Part shown: positions 1-10,300 of the stretch, in pieces
Numbering within the stretch: the first letter of the stretch is position 1
How the letters are laid out: each line of letters starts with the position of its first letter
DNA from: Lentisphaerota bacterium
GTDB lineage: Bacteria; Verrucomicrobiota; Lentisphaeria; Oligosphaerales; JABHEG01
Assembly: GCA_018676675.1 (NCBI GenBank)
Contig: JABHEG010000088.1
Span: forward strand, 1 to 47,963
Direction of reading: 5' to 3'
Length of the DNA stretch: 47,963 nt
Position numbers and translations under genes: made by a program
Notes under the pieces: generated by a model
What the model was told of the DNA's origin: nothing
Database searches by the model: none
The model's input: the letters and a program-made list of their open reading frames with translations, nothing else

Positions 1-207
1 AGGGCCGTGCGGCGTACCAGCGGGAGAATGCCGCCCGGAGGGCCGTGCGGCGTACCAGCGGGAGAATGCCGCCCGGAGGGCCGTGCGGCGTACCAGCGGC
101 ACAATGCTGCCCGGTGGGCCATGCGGCGTACCAGCGGGAGAATGCCGCCCGGAGGGCCGTGCGGCGTACCAGCGGGAGAATGCCGCCTGGAGGGCCGTGT
201 GGCCTAC
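1..207. repeat. Tandem array of a 38-bp GC-rich unit (5 full copies plus a partial)
   Basis: Five consecutive 38-bp units occupy 1-38, 39-76, 77-114, 115-152 and 153-190, followed by a decaying sixth that starts at 191. Units 1 and 2 are identical; units 3, 4 and 5 carry a few substitutions. Each unit contains the core GGCCGTGCGGCGTACC followed by GAATGCCGCCCGG (or a variant). The units abut without spacers, so this is a tandem array and not a CRISPR. The array is cut by the window edge, so the true copy number is unknown. It runs into the stop codon of the lactonase gene (204-206), which lies in the degenerate last unit. An inverted single copy sits at 13401-13434. Confidence 0.95.
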
Positions 208-1388
208 GGTATCTCGACCGCGTACTTGATACAGACGGGCATGGAGATCTGGACCTGGTGCCCCGTCGGGGTAAGGACACCGGTTTCGACGTTGCGTCGG
301 AACACGACGACATTGTCGGAGTTCTGGTTGGCAACGAGGACGAACGTGCCGGTTGGGGCGATGCCGAAGTTGCGGGGGGTTTTGCCTTCGACGGGTGTGT
401 GCCCGACAAGCGTGAGCCGGCCGCTCTCACCATCGATCCTGAAGCAGACCAGACTGTCATGGCCGCGATTGGAGGCATAGAGGAAGCGACCATCGGGTGA
501 GACATGGATGTCGGCGGTCGTATCACCCTTCTGGATGTCTCGCGGGAGAGTTTTGATGACCTGGCTTTCGGTGCATACTCCGGTCTTCGCGTCGTAGGCG
601 AATGCGGCCACGGTGCAGTCCAGTTCGTTGACCACATAGACGGCTGTTCCTTCCGGATGGAAGGCGATGTGTCGCGGGCCTGCGCCTGGTTTCAGTGGAA
701 CATGCGTCGGATCGGCTGGGGCCAGTTCCGCTTTGGCGGCATCCAGGCGGTAGGCCATAAGCTTGTCAATTCCCAGATCCGCGGCAAAGGCGAAACGGTT
801 CCCGGGTTCGATGGTGAAAGAGTGAGCGTGTGGGCCGCGCTGACGCCGGGGGTCGCCCCCCGTTCCCTCGTGTTGGTGAACACTTGCGGCCTCTCCGAGG
901 GTGCCGTCGGCAGCGATGGGCAGTGATGCCACACTGCCGCTGCTGTAGTTTGCAACCAGCAGGACCTGACCAGTCGCATCGACGCTGATATGACACGGCC
1001 CGCGGCCCTGTGACAGCTGCTGGTTCAGGAACGCCAGCGCGCCGGTTGTCGGATCGATGGCAAAGGCTTTCAGAGCACCATCGGGACGCTTCCCCTTGAC
1101 CCTTTTCGTCTGACCTACGGCATAGAGGAAGCGTCCGTTGGGGTGCAACGCCAGGAAGGACGGGTTGACTGTTTCGGCCGGCGGGACTGCCTCGGTGAGC
1201 GCTCCAGTTGCCATGTCAAGCTGGTACACGTAGATGCCCTTGCCGCCTTTGCGCGTGTAGGTGCCGATGTAGATGCGTTGTGTGGTTGGCAGCGCCACCG
1301 TGGGTTCCGCGGCGTGCGCTCCGGAAACGCTCACCACGAGGCAAGTCGCTGCTGTTACCAATGTTGCTGCCAAGCGTCCGAGTGTCAT
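204..1388 (-). CDS. Secreted lactonase-family beta-propeller (6-phosphogluconolactonase-like)
   Basis: 394 residues with an N-terminal signal peptide (hydrophobic residues about 8-22, ending near AHAAEP). The rest is a seven-bladed propeller typical of the lactonase / YbhE-type 6-phosphogluconolactonase family: IYIGTYT opening, NPSFLALHPNGRFLYAVG, GPCHISVD, GPHAHSF, GPRHIAFHPEG, ADIHVSPDGRFLYASNRG and TPRNFGIAPTG. The family hydrolyses lactones, but the exported members in environmental bacteria have no proven substrate, so sugar lactone hydrolysis is an inference. The start is supported by AAAGGAGA about 10 bases upstream of the ATG. The stop codon lies in the edge of the 38-bp repeat array. 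Endonuclease IV lies upstream on the same strand, separated by a hairpin-bearing gap. Confidence 0.85.
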   Translation of the reverse strand: MTLGRLAATLVTAATCLVVSVSGAHAAEPTVALPTTQRIYIGTYTRKGGKGIYVYQLDMATGALTEAVPPAETVNPSFLALHPNGRFLYAVGQTKRVKGKRPDGALKAFAIDPTTGALAFLNQQLSQGRGPCHISVDATGQVLLVANYSSGSVASLPIAADGTLGEAASVHQHEGTGGDPRRQRGPHAHSFTIEPGNRFAFAADLGIDKLMAYRLDAAKAELAPADPTHVPLKPGAGPRHIAFHPEGTAVYVVNELDCTVAAFAYDAKTGVCTESQVIKTLPRDIQKGDTTADIHVSPDGRFLYASNRGHDSLVCFRIDGESGRLTLVGHTPVEGKTPRNFGIAPTGTFVLVANQNSDNVVVFRRNVETGVLTPTGHQVQISMPVCIKYAVEIP

Positions 1389-1464
1389 GGTCAGTATTCT
1401 CCTTTGCTGAAAACGGCGGTCGAGAACGACTCTCCTTCGCCCGAGGCGCTACGGCGGCCAGGCA

Positions 1465-1510
1465 CGCCCTCCAGGGAACGGTGCCTGATCAGAGCGTTCC
1501 TGGAGGGGCG
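1465..1510. terminator. Long imperfect inverted repeat in the gap between endonuclease IV and the lactonase
   Basis: The arms CGCCCTCCAGGGAACG (1465-1480) and CGTTCCTGGAGGGGCG (1495-1510) pair almost completely, with two single-base bulges and a 14-base loop. It lies just after the endonuclease IV stop on the transcribed strand, so it could end that transcript. There is no following T-run, and its right arm is part of a dispersed repeat, so a repeat element without terminator function is equally possible. Confidence 0.45.
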
Positions 1511-1528
1511 ATGTCCACAGCGACCGTG
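1494..1528. repeat. 35-bp dispersed intergenic repeat, copy 1
   Basis: These 35 bases match 13292-13326 with one mismatch; the shared core is GATGTCCACAGCGACCGTG preceded by GCGTTCCTGGAGGG. Both copies are intergenic, about 11.8 kb apart, and are followed at similar distance by a GGCGGTCG module (1555 and 13351). The flanking sequence differs, which points to a mobile or shuffled module and not to duplication of a larger segment. Confidence 0.9.
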
Positions 1529-1645
1529 TCTTACGCCGAGGAGCAAAAGCATGGCGGTCGAGGACGACACGCCCTCCAGGCAATCCCCAACATGGTTGTC
1601 ATCACGTTGCCCTGCAAGCTCGCGATACCGTTTCCCGGCCGCTGC

Positions 1646-2557
1646 TCACCCATGCAGGCGTCGGAGCAGGGCCAGATTCACGCGGTCTTCCTCGAGTGTC
1701 TTCTCGTCTTTTGGCGTCTCAAGAACACCGGGGACGTGGCGGATGAGCGGCTCCTGCAGAATCGACAGGAAGCCTGCCTCGCCGATCTCTCCTTTGCCGA
1801 TGTGGTCATGGCGATCGCGATGGCTCCCGAGTTTGCCTATTGAGTCGTTCAGATGCAGAACCACGAGTCGATCCAGCCCCACGCATTCGTCGACCTCTTC
1901 GAAGGTCTTCCGAACGCCTCGCGAGGTCCGCAGGTCGTAGCCGGCAGCAAAGGCATGGCAGGTGTCAAAACACATGGCCAGGCGTGGGTGACTGCCGCAT
2001 GCGCTGATGATATCGCCCAGTTCCGCGAAGCCAGCTCCCAGCACGTTGCCTTGTCCAGCAGTGTTTTCCAGGGCAATGCGGACGGTGGAGAGGGCGGTCT
2101 TCTCCAGCACTCGCAGGAGTGCTTTACTCAGACGTTCAACGCCGCGCTCTTTGGACTCATCACGAGGGGAGCCGGGATGCATGACGAGGCATTCACAGCC
2201 AAGGGCATGGGCACGACTCATTTCGTCCTCCAACGCCCGTTCGGACTGGTGTCTGAGTTTGGGGTCAGGGGAGGCAAGATTGATCAGATAGCCGGCGTGG
2301 GCACAGAGGAACTGAAGAGGGCTTTCCGCGTAGCGGTCTCGGAAGGTGGTCGCTGCTTCCTCGGTCAGTGGCGGGGCCTGCCAGCGTCGCTGGTTGCGCA
2401 CGAAGATCTGCAACGCGGTCGCCTCGACCTGTGCAGCACGGTCGATGGCTAAGTGGGCTCCCTTCGCGATTGACATGTGAGCGCCGAACGGGCGCGTAGC
2501 CTTGGAGCTTAGAGAGGACTCAGGACTATCGGTGGGCATGGAAGAGACTCTCGTCAT
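1646..2557 (-). CDS. nfo: Endonuclease IV (AP endonuclease, base excision repair)
   Basis: 303 residues, close to the usual 280-300. The enzyme cuts the backbone 5' to abasic sites in DNA in the cytoplasm. The metal-binding motifs of the family are all visible in order: GAHMSIAKG, CAHAGYLINLA, VMHPGS, ENTAGQGN, CFDTCHAFAAGYD, LHLNDS, DRHDHIGKGEIG and ETPK, which supply the His, Glu and Asp ligands of the trinuclear zinc site. The N-terminal ~22 residues before RPFGAHMS are extra, and an internal ATG at 2537-2539 may be the true start; neither site has a strong ribosome binding sequence. The gene is divergent from the large LamG protein at 2811, leaving a 250-bp gap that should hold both promoters; I see no convincing promoter consensus there. 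Confidence 0.93.
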   Translation of the reverse strand: MTRVSSMPTDSPESSLSSKATRPFGAHMSIAKGAHLAIDRAAQVEATALQIFVRNQRRWQAPPLTEEAATTFRDRYAESPLQFLCAHAGYLINLASPDPKLRHQSERALEDEMSRAHALGCECLVMHPGSPRDESKERGVERLSKALLRVLEKTALSTVRIALENTAGQGNVLGAGFAELGDIISACGSHPRLAMCFDTCHAFAAGYDLRTSRGVRKTFEEVDECVGLDRLVVLHLNDSIGKLGSHRDRHDHIGKGEIGEAGFLSILQEPLIRHVPGVLETPKDEKTLEEDRVNLALLRRLHG

Positions 2558-2810
2558 GGAACAGGGGTGGAGAACGCTATGCTACCCCCATTGGGACCGT
2601 CGCTGTGACTGTGTGTTCCCGTGCGCCGATCAGGGGAAAGGCACGCGCTGAAGTGTGAACACCGTGCGGGGCGCCCGGCTCTCGCACTGCCGATTCTGGA
2701 GCATTATTCGTCTTGCAGTGGGAGCTCCCTTCAGGGAAGGCTGTTTGCCTCTGTTCATTGGTCCGATAGGTTGCAGGGAGCAAGACCAACAGCTTTCCAG
2801 GAGGACAACC

Positions 2811-5800
2811 ATGGTGTCGTTTCGCTTTGTCGTCGTTCTATTTGCCGCCGCGAGCGTTTCCCTGTTGCCCTTTTCTGCAACGGGGCAACCTTCTGCCGGG
2901 TTGCCTTCCCCTACCTTTCATTTGCCGTTTGATGGCAACGTGCAGCCTGCGGCAGCGGCTGGCGCTGCGAAACATCCCTCACTCAAACCGGCCGGTGCGC
3001 AGTTTGTTGAGGGGAAGTCCGGCAAGGCGGTTCTCCTTGGGAATGGCCCCGTTCTGGTTTACCAAGCCGGGGGTAACGTCCCGAACGAGGCCACCCTGTC
3101 CTTCTGGCTGAAGCCGATGGATTGGGAGAAGCTCCGGGAATGGCGCAAGTTAGTCACGATCTGCCCGGGGGGACGATCGGGGATGATGTTCGCGCACTAC
3201 CCGGGGCGCGCTCCGCACCTGCAGTTCCGCTGGGGGGCGAGCTATGGAGGGGCAGGGCACGAAGCCACCAAGCGGCCCCTCACCATGAACAAATGGAATC
3301 ACGTCGCCATCGCCTGGGACAGTGTGCGCAGCCGCATTTACTTCAATGGCGACTTGGCTCTGAGCCGGCAACATGACGGTGATTTTCGCCCGAATCTGGG
3401 GCCCAAGGCAACGCTGCACTTCGGGGGGATCATAGTCGGGACCAGCAGTGGCAAGAGTTACGGGCGCAACCCCTGGGGTAAGGCAGATACGGCACTGGAT
3501 GAGTTCGTCGTCTACCCCGGTATGCTGAACGCATCGCAGATCGCCCAGTTGGCCGGGACGGATATCGTGAGCACGCCCGTGCAGGGACCTCCGCGCGAGC
3601 CGCAACTGCTCGCAGTCCCGAAGTTGTTGACCCCGCCGGACCTGGATGGACAGCTTGCCGAAGGCGAATGGGCAGGCGCGACCAGCCTTCCGGTTCTCAT
3701 CGATGCCCGGGAGCCCGGGAAGTCCTTCGACTACCCGAAACAGGAGTTCCACCTGGCCTATGACGAGGCCAATCTCTACGTCGCCGCCCGGGTCCATTTC
3801 CCACTGGGCGCGGACATCCCCAAAGGCGGTCTCCGCAAAGGGCGCGATGCCCCCGACAACACCATTTTTGGTGACGAGTCCTTTGAGTTCTGGCTGTTCA
3901 GGTCTGATACCGAGAAGCGCTACCGTTTCGCGGGCAATGTGGCGGGCGGGTTCAACGAGATCCTCGGCAAGGACATGACGTGGAACGGGGAATGGACCTA
4001 TAGCACGTCCACGAGAACCACGATTTACGGGAATGAAACGTGGGACATCGAGGTCGCTGTTCCATTCGACACGATCGGTATTGCCGATCCGGATGGGGTT
4101 GAGTTGAAGATGAACCTCTGCCGGACGTGGCGGTGCCTGGAGAAGTTGGGCCTGACCACCTGGTGTGGGCAAGGCAACTACCCCCTGGTCAAACACTACG
4201 GGAAGATTGTCCTCAGCCCTGACGCGGTAGGAGTCCGGTTAACGGGAGACGGGTCCCCCTCAGCCGGAGAGTTCGGTCAGGTCATCGACATTGCGAACCC
4301 GGGCGGGGCACCGTTTGCCGGCGTGTTCGAGCTGGTCCTGCAGGCAGCCAACGCGGATGATGACCAGGTGGTACGGTCGTTTCCTCTGCAGCTCGATCCT
4401 GGAGCAAGCACCACGATGTCCGCCCAGTGTGCGATCACTGACCCCATGTTCCAGCGGGTCGCATACGTGCTCAGACGGGAAGGCAAGACAGAGCCATCGA
4501 TGCGCTACTCCGTGCCCTTCGAGCTACGCACTGACTTTCTTGATGTGGTCCCGCTGAACCTTCAGCACCGGTTGGTTGTCAAGCCGGCCTACGCGCTGTT
4601 CCGGGCCTACGCCGCACGCGATGGTGCGGAGACCGCACGGGTAGAGCTGCGGGTCACGGACAGCGAGGGGAACCGTGTCGCGACACGCGTTCTGACCGAG
4701 GACACTGAGATTTCCTTTGAGCTTCCTGAGACAGGACCTTGGGGGGAATACAGCGTGGAGATGCTTGCCTTTGGGGAAGATGGTGATGAACTGGGCCGCA
4801 ACGACGGCGTGTTCCAGCGTCCGCAAACCCCGGTGTGGGCAACCCAGCGGGATGACTCGATGGACCGCGTACTGCCACCGTTTACGCCGCTGAAGACGCA
4901 GGTTGGTGAGAATGGCGACGTGCAGGTGTCCTGCTGGGGGCGAACGTACACCTTTGGGGGAAGCATGTTCCCGACGGCGCTGAAGAATGGGGACGTCCCA
5001 GACGTTCTGGTTGCCCCCATCCAACTCCACATCGGGGGTGAACCGGCGGGTGGTCTCACTCCAACCGTGGTCAGGGAATCGGCCGTGCGCGATGAGTTCA
5101 CAGCCACCGTCGGTACTGACACGTACTCGTTGAAGGCGAGTCTCTGGATCGAGTATGACGGGCTGATCTGGTATGACGTGGAGCTGGAGGCCAAGGCGGC
5201 CCTTGCCGGTGCCACATTAGCGGCGGCTCTGCGGCCGGATCAGGCTCGGTACACTCATTACACGGCCAGCATGATGAGCCTGGGAGGCGGACACACCGCC
5301 GTGGTCGACGGGCCGCTGGCGCTCAAGTTCTGGCCGGTTGTGTGGGTGGGCAACTACGAACGGGGCCTCTGTTGGTTCACCGAAGGCCTGAACGACCTCG
5401 CCACTTCAGCCAAACACCCCATCAACATCGTGCCTGAAGGGGACAGCGTGCGACTGGAAGTGCGGCTGGTGGATGCGTTGGCGGCCGGAGAGAAAGCGAC
5501 CATGCGTTTCGGCTTGCTCGCGACCCCGGTGAAGCCGCAGAATCCCCGGTATCCGCTCAACTTCTTTGCCCAAAGCAGCGCTCTCTACAAACAGCCGCCC
5601 ACTGTGCCTCTGTACTCAACCGTGTGGTGGACCTTTCACAAGTGGTTCCTCGATTTGCCGGAGTACAGCAAGAGCCTCGGCAAGTGGGGTACACCCGCGG
5701 ACTGGGCCCCCAGCAAGACCGATACGGTCACCAGATGGACTCCCTATCTCGATCCATGCACCCTGACCCCTGAATATCCGGAAGCACGGCACTATCTGCG

Positions 5801-6866
5801 CGAATGGGAGATCCTTCCGGCCCAACATCGACAGGGATTCAAGCGGAAGTTGCCGGATGGCGGCGAAGAGCCATTTGCTGAACTCTGGCTGAGCCCGGCT
5901 TCCGAGAGTTTCCGCAAGTATTACGCCTGGCGAGTTGCCGATCTGATCCGGCGGACCGGCATACGGGGCCTCTATTTCGACTTTGGCTGCGCCATGCGCG
6001 ACTCAAACAAGTACCACGGTGCAAATGGTGGCTACTACATCCTCGGTCTGCGCGACTTCTATCGCCGCATGGTCAACGAGTTTGTCAAAGCAGGGATCGA
6101 CGATCCGGTTATCGTGGTGCACAACTCGATGTCTGTTCAGATCCCGACATTGACTTTTGCGACGCATCTTTTTAACGGTGAGCATCATCGCACAAAGAGC
6201 GGTACAACTCTGCATCACGGCAAAGACTACCTGGACACGTTGCCGCTCCACTATTTCGGGATCGAGCACAGTGGTCTGCCTTGGGGCCTGCATGGGAACA
6301 TGCTGCCCGAGTTCCCGGAGGCGAAGCAGCTGGTCGAGGGGCTTGGTGTGACCGATGAGACGGTGACCGAGTACCTCTGGAATCGCACCGGCTCGGTCAT
6401 AATGCCGATTCTTCTCCATGGTTGTCTGCCGGGTGGTGTGCGCGTGAGTCACCCCTACTACAAGCGGGTCCTGGCCATACTGACCCAGTTCGACATCCCA
6501 AGCGCGGTCTTTCATCCCTACTGGCGCAATGTGGATGCAGTGACGGCGGACAACCTGAGCGTGAAGGTGAGTCTCTATGCCCGACCTGATGCCCCGAAGC
6601 TCCTCCTGGTGGTGGGAAATCTCGCCGATGAAGGGCGCGAGATCACGATCAAGCTGAGTATGGATCGCTTCTACAACGGCTGGTCTACGTCACCGTTGGT
6701 GGGGATGAAGCGCGTTGCCAAGAAAGGCGAGATCATGCACGCCGTCGAACGCATGGGCACCAAGAATGCCCGGCTGCTTGAAGTCGGCCCACATCACGTG
6801 AAGCTGTGGGTCCGGGGCCATGATATGGCTTTGGTCGAGGTCGATGGCCATGAGAAGGTGAGGTAA
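2811..6866 (+). CDS. Giant secreted LamG + CBM9-like + glycoside hydrolase-like protein (DUF6067/GH123-like)
   Basis: 1351 residues. The start is the ATG directly behind an AGGAGG at 2799-2804, followed by a signal peptide (VVVLFAAASVSLLPFSATG). Residues about 35-245 form a LamG/concanavalin-like domain. Residues about 265-450 resemble a CBM9/DOMON-type carbohydrate-binding domain (LDGQLAEGEW, LAYDEANLYVAARV, WDIEVAVPFDTIG). After a beta-rich middle, residues about 690-1230 look like the DUF6067 glycosidase-like family related to GH123, with a TIM-barrel strand GLYFDFG at 1053-1059 and a Trp-rich entry region (VWWTFHKWFLD). The Asp in GLYFDFG is a candidate catalytic or substrate residue; this is inference. 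An isolated 81-bp copy of the very end of this gene lies at 12547-12627. The substrate is unknown. Confidence 0.75.
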   Translation: MVSFRFVVVLFAAASVSLLPFSATGQPSAGLPSPTFHLPFDGNVQPAAAAGAAKHPSLKPAGAQFVEGKSGKAVLLGNGPVLVYQAGGNVPNEATLSFWLKPMDWEKLREWRKLVTICPGGRSGMMFAHYPGRAPHLQFRWGASYGGAGHEATKRPLTMNKWNHVAIAWDSVRSRIYFNGDLALSRQHDGDFRPNLGPKATLHFGGIIVGTSSGKSYGRNPWGKADTALDEFVVYPGMLNASQIAQLAGTDIVSTPVQGPPREPQLLAVPKLLTPPDLDGQLAEGEWAGATSLPVLIDAREPGKSFDYPKQEFHLAYDEANLYVAARVHFPLGADIPKGGLRKGRDAPDNTIFGDESFEFWLFRSDTEKRYRFAGNVAGGFNEILGKDMTWNGEWTYSTSTRTTIYGNETWDIEVAVPFDTIGIADPDGVELKMNLCRTWRCLEKLGLTTWCGQGNYPLVKHYGKIVLSPDAVGVRLTGDGSPSAGEFGQVIDIANPGGAPFAGVFELVLQAANADDDQVVRSFPLQLDPGASTTMSAQCAITDPMFQRVAYVLRREGKTEPSMRYSVPFELRTDFLDVVPLNLQHRLVVKPAYALFRAYAARDGAETARVELRVTDSEGNRVATRVLTEDTEISFELPETGPWGEYSVEMLAFGEDGDELGRNDGVFQRPQTPVWATQRDDSMDRVLPPFTPLKTQVGENGDVQVSCWGRTYTFGGSMFPTALKNGDVPDVLVAPIQLHIGGEPAGGLTPTVVRESAVRDEFTATVGTDTYSLKASLWIEYDGLIWYDVELEAKAALAGATLAAALRPDQARYTHYTASMMSLGGGHTAVVDGPLALKFWPVVWVGNYERGLCWFTEGLNDLATSAKHPINIVPEGDSVRLEVRLVDALAAGEKATMRFGLLATPVKPQNPRYPLNFFAQSSALYKQPPTVPLYSTVWWTFHKWFLDLPEYSKSLGKWGTPADWAPSKTDTVTRWTPYLDPCTLTPEYPEARHYLREWEILPAQHRQGFKRKLPDGGEEPFAELWLSPASESFRKYYAWRVADLIRRTGIRGLYFDFGCAMRDSNKYHGANGGYYILGLRDFYRRMVNEFVKAGIDDPVIVVHNSMSVQIPTLTFATHLFNGEHHRTKSGTTLHHGKDYLDTLPLHYFGIEHSGLPWGLHGNMLPEFPEAKQLVEGLGVTDETVTEYLWNRTGSVIMPILLHGCLPGGVRVSHPYYKRVLAILTQFDIPSAVFHPYWRNVDAVTADNLSVKVSLYARPDAPKLLLVVGNLADEGREITIKLSMDRFYNGWSTSPLVGMKRVAKKGEIMHAVERMGTKNARLLEVGPHHVKLWVRGHDMALVEVDGHEKVR

Positions 6867-6873
6867 GACAGAG

Positions 6874-7168
6874 GAGGGCATTGGGATGCCCCGGGACTCG
6901 GCAGCATTTTGAGGTGGGAGGGGCTGCCACGCCCCGATTCCTGTCTCCAGACGAGAAACGAAGCAATCGGTGGATGGCACCGCCTCCCACGTTGACGCAG
7001 CCGCCTCGCAGGAGCGAGGTGCCTAAGAGTCGTTTCGGGGCATTCGAGGGCATTGGAGTGCCCCGGAACTCAGCAGCATTTTAGGGTGGGAGGGGCTGCC
7101 ACGCCCCGATTCTTGTCTCCATACCAGAAACGAAGCAATCGGCGGGTGGCACCGCCTCCCACGTTGAC
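6874..7168. repeat. Tandem duplication of a 123-bp intergenic element
   Basis: Copy 1 (6874-6996) and copy 2 (7046-7168) both run from GAGGGCATTGG to CACGTTGAC and agree at most positions, including GGAGGGGCTGCCACGCCCCG and GAAACGAAGCAATCGG. A 49-bp different segment lies between them. The ends carry the phrase CACCGCCTCCCACGTTG, variants of which recur at 13249-13280, 13515-13535 and 13574-13605. Nothing here looks coding. The gap 6867-7311 is filled by this duplication, the palindrome at 7174-7203, and about 110 bases in which I see nothing. Confidence 0.9.
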
Positions 7169-7173
7169 AGAAG

Positions 7174-7203
7174 ATGCCGAGCTGGAGCTCGGCGATCTCA
7201 AGG
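7174..7203. repeat. Perfect 18-bp palindrome within a dispersed repeat
   Basis: GCCGAGCTGGAGCTCGGC at 7176-7193 is a perfect inverted repeat with 8-bp arms. The surrounding stretch resembles 13184-13235, where a related ATGCTGAGCCGGAGC and CTCGGCGTTCCCAGGG are separated by inserted sequence. It sits about 120 bp beyond the stop of the histidine kinase gene and could fold in its transcript. Confidence 0.7.
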
Positions 7204-7311
7204 GACGATCCTCCTTCGCGGGGGCATGCACGGCGTCCGAGAGAGCAGCTACCTACAGCGTCACGGGCCGCCTCGGCCTGTACAGAGCAGGGAATTCGGT
7301 GGTGCACCGGA

Positions 7312-10300
7312 TCAGGTGCCTCTGCCGTCCAGCAGTTCCCGCGCCTTGCCGGCCACGGCATCGATGGAAGCGGGTTTCTGCAGGAAGGGAGCTCCCTCAT
7401 CCAGAAGGCCATGGGCCACAACCGCATCGGGCGCGTATCCCGACATGTAGAGGCACGTGAGCCCGGGGTATTGCGCTTTCAGTCGCTCGGCCAGCTTCGG
7501 CCCGCTCAGGTCGGGCAAGACCACATCGGTGACCAACAAGTCAATCCTCCCCGCATTCTCGGCAACCAACGCCAGAGCTGCCTCCGAGGAATCAGCGGCG
7601 AGAACGGTGTAGCCGAGGTCTTCGAGTGAGAATTGCAGCGTTATGCGGATGGACCGCTCATCTTCGACGAGGAGCAATACCTCATTTCCTCCGACGCGTT
7701 GTTGCGTTTCCGGCACGTCTTCTTTCGGTTTGGGGAGCGCCGACTCCAATCGTGGGATATGGACCTCGATCGTCGAGCCTTCGCCCGGCTCGCTTCGAGC
7801 CCGCACGGAGCCCTTATTCTGCTCCACAATTCCGTATACTGTGGCCAATCCCAGCCCGATGCCTTCGCCCGTTGACTTTGTGGTGAAAAACGGCTCAAAA
7901 ATGTGCTGGAGTGTGCTCGAAGACATGCCATTTCCATCATCAGTCACCGCCAGCAGTACGTACGCGCCCGGGCTGTCCCCCGCATCCTCGGAACAGTCTG
8001 ATTCACATAGCGTTACGTTTGCAGTCCTGATCTCGATGCTTCCTGTTCCCTCGATGGCGTCTCGGGCATTCACCACGAGATTGGCCAGGATCTGGTCAAT
8101 TTGTCCGGGGTCCATTCTCACCATGCATGGCTTGGGTGCCGGGACCCAGGAGAAGTGGATGTTCTCCCGGATCAAGCGTTGCAGCATGTTGACCATTCCT
8201 GAGACGGCGTCGTTCAGGTTGAGCACTTCCGGGACGATGTTCTGCCTGCGTGCAAATCCTAGGAGCTGTCGAACGATTTCAGCCGAGCGCTTGGCGTCGT
8301 GGCTGACCTCGTCGAGCCAGCCACGCACAGGATGATCCGGTCCGAGTTGGGCCTGACACAGCTCGACATAGTTCATGATGCCCATGAGGAGGTTGTTGAA
8401 GTCATGTGCCACGCCACCGGCCAGACGTCCCACCGCCTCCATTTTCTGCCGTTGACGCAACTGCTCTTCCCTCTCCAGATCCCGAGTAATATCGCGTTTC
8501 ACAGCTACGTAGTTGATCGTTTCGCCTGTCCCATCTCGTACCGGGGAGATGACGGCTTCCTCGGTGTAGAGTGTGCCGTCCTTTCTCTTGTTGACGAAGC
8601 GTCCCGTCCAGATGTCTCCTGCCTTCAACGTATTCCACAGTTCTTGGTAGAAGGCGTCTTCATGCTCCCCGCTCTTGAGGATGGCCGGGGTTTGCCCGAC
8701 GGCTTCCGAACGGCTGTAGCCTGTGATGCTCTCGAACGCGGGATTGATGTAACTGATTGTCCCCACCTCGTCCGTGATCATAACGACCTCGGCGGCTTGT
8801 TCTATGGCCAGCGTCAGTCGCGCACGCTCCTCTTCGGCTCTCTTCCTGTCTGTTATGTCGATAAATGTGCGCAGGATTTGGCACACAGTGCCGTCATGAT
8901 CACGTCCAAAGGGGATATCCCACGCAAGGCACCAGATCCATTCCCCATCCTCTCGGCATAACCGGAACTCGATGGGTAGGGCCGAAGCATCTTCGGCCAA
9001 CTCGCAGACCTGCCCAGCGTGCTCAGCGAGGCGGGATAGATCGTCCGGATGGTACGAAGCTCCGTCTGCATCGGGGGCCGCCGCCGCGTTGAGATCCATG
9101 AGCGCGCGTCCGGTGAGTTCGGTGTAGCGCCGGTTGACAAACACATACGTGCTGGTCGTGAGATCGAAGATGGACAGCGCGTTGAATGAGAGGTCGAAAA
9201 TGCGTCTCATGAACTGGTCGCGCTCGGCCAGCGCTTCCTCGGCTCGCCGCCGAACGATCGTCTCCCAGGCGAGATCAGCCAGTTGAGCGACTGTCTTTAC
9301 GTCGGTGTCATGGTAATCCGTCTTCTTGTTTCCCACGCCAAGGACGGCCACGATTCTGCCAGCCCGGAGAATGGGCACCAACAGCTCCCGGACGATGGGG
9401 ACATGTCCTTCAGGCAGCCCTCGCTTGTGTGCGAGGGCGGCGTAGTCGTTGTGGATTACTGGTTTGCGTTCGTGGATACAGTCCACCCAGACGCCTGCCT
9501 GATGAACGGCGCAGTGCCGTGGCCTATCCTCGACTTCGCACATGGTTTCAACGGTGTTGGTCGACCACATTTGGAGCAGGACTGTCTCCTCGTCGGGCTC
9601 GAGGAAGTGGAAGAAGCCAATTTCACTCATCGTGATGTCTTCGACTTCATCCAGGAACCTCTGAAGCAACTGTCTGACGGTGTGCCCTCCGGCGTAGTCG
9701 AGAAGGCGCAGGAGCGCGGCCGTGGCTCGTTCCTGGCGGTCCCTTTCCGTGATGTCCGTGGACACCCCGATCATGCCGACCGGCTCACCCCCGCTGTCCC
9801 TAACGACCCGTGTCCGGCAGTCGAGCACGACTCCGTTGCCGTTGACATCAGTGTTCACGACCTTTCCTCGCCAATGCCCCTCCGCGGTTGTCCGTTCGAG
9901 GATCTCCTTCTGTGTCGAGCCCTGTTTGGCATCCTCTCCAAGGTGTTCCACCAGCGTGCCGACGAGGTCATCAGCTCTCTTCCCCAGCAGCTCGCAGTTG
10001 GCTTGGTTCACAAATGTGATCCGCCCTTCCATGTCGGTAGCTGTCACCACATCCTGAATCTGGTCCAGCAGCGTGGCCTGGAAACGGATCTGCTCATCCT
10101 GTTGCTTGCGTGCGATGATGCTTCCCAAGGTGGAACAGAAAACGGCAACGACTTCCTGCTTCATGGGATCCAGTGGCTGGTGAGTGATTGCCGAGTCGTT
10201 GTACATAACTCCGAGAGGATGGCCCGCCGATTCAGGCCAGACCAGGGTGCTGACAGTCCATCCCTTGCCGACCACATGGCGCGTTTGCTCAACCCACTGG

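Noticed and set aside
1..207. CRISPR array
   Set aside because: Copies are contiguous without spacers and there are no cas genes.
1..500. Open frames through the tandem repeat (Gly/Pro-rich repeated peptide)
   Set aside because: They exist only because 38 bp and the repeated lack of stops produce frames; no ribosome binding site, and the same DNA is non-coding where it occurs singly.
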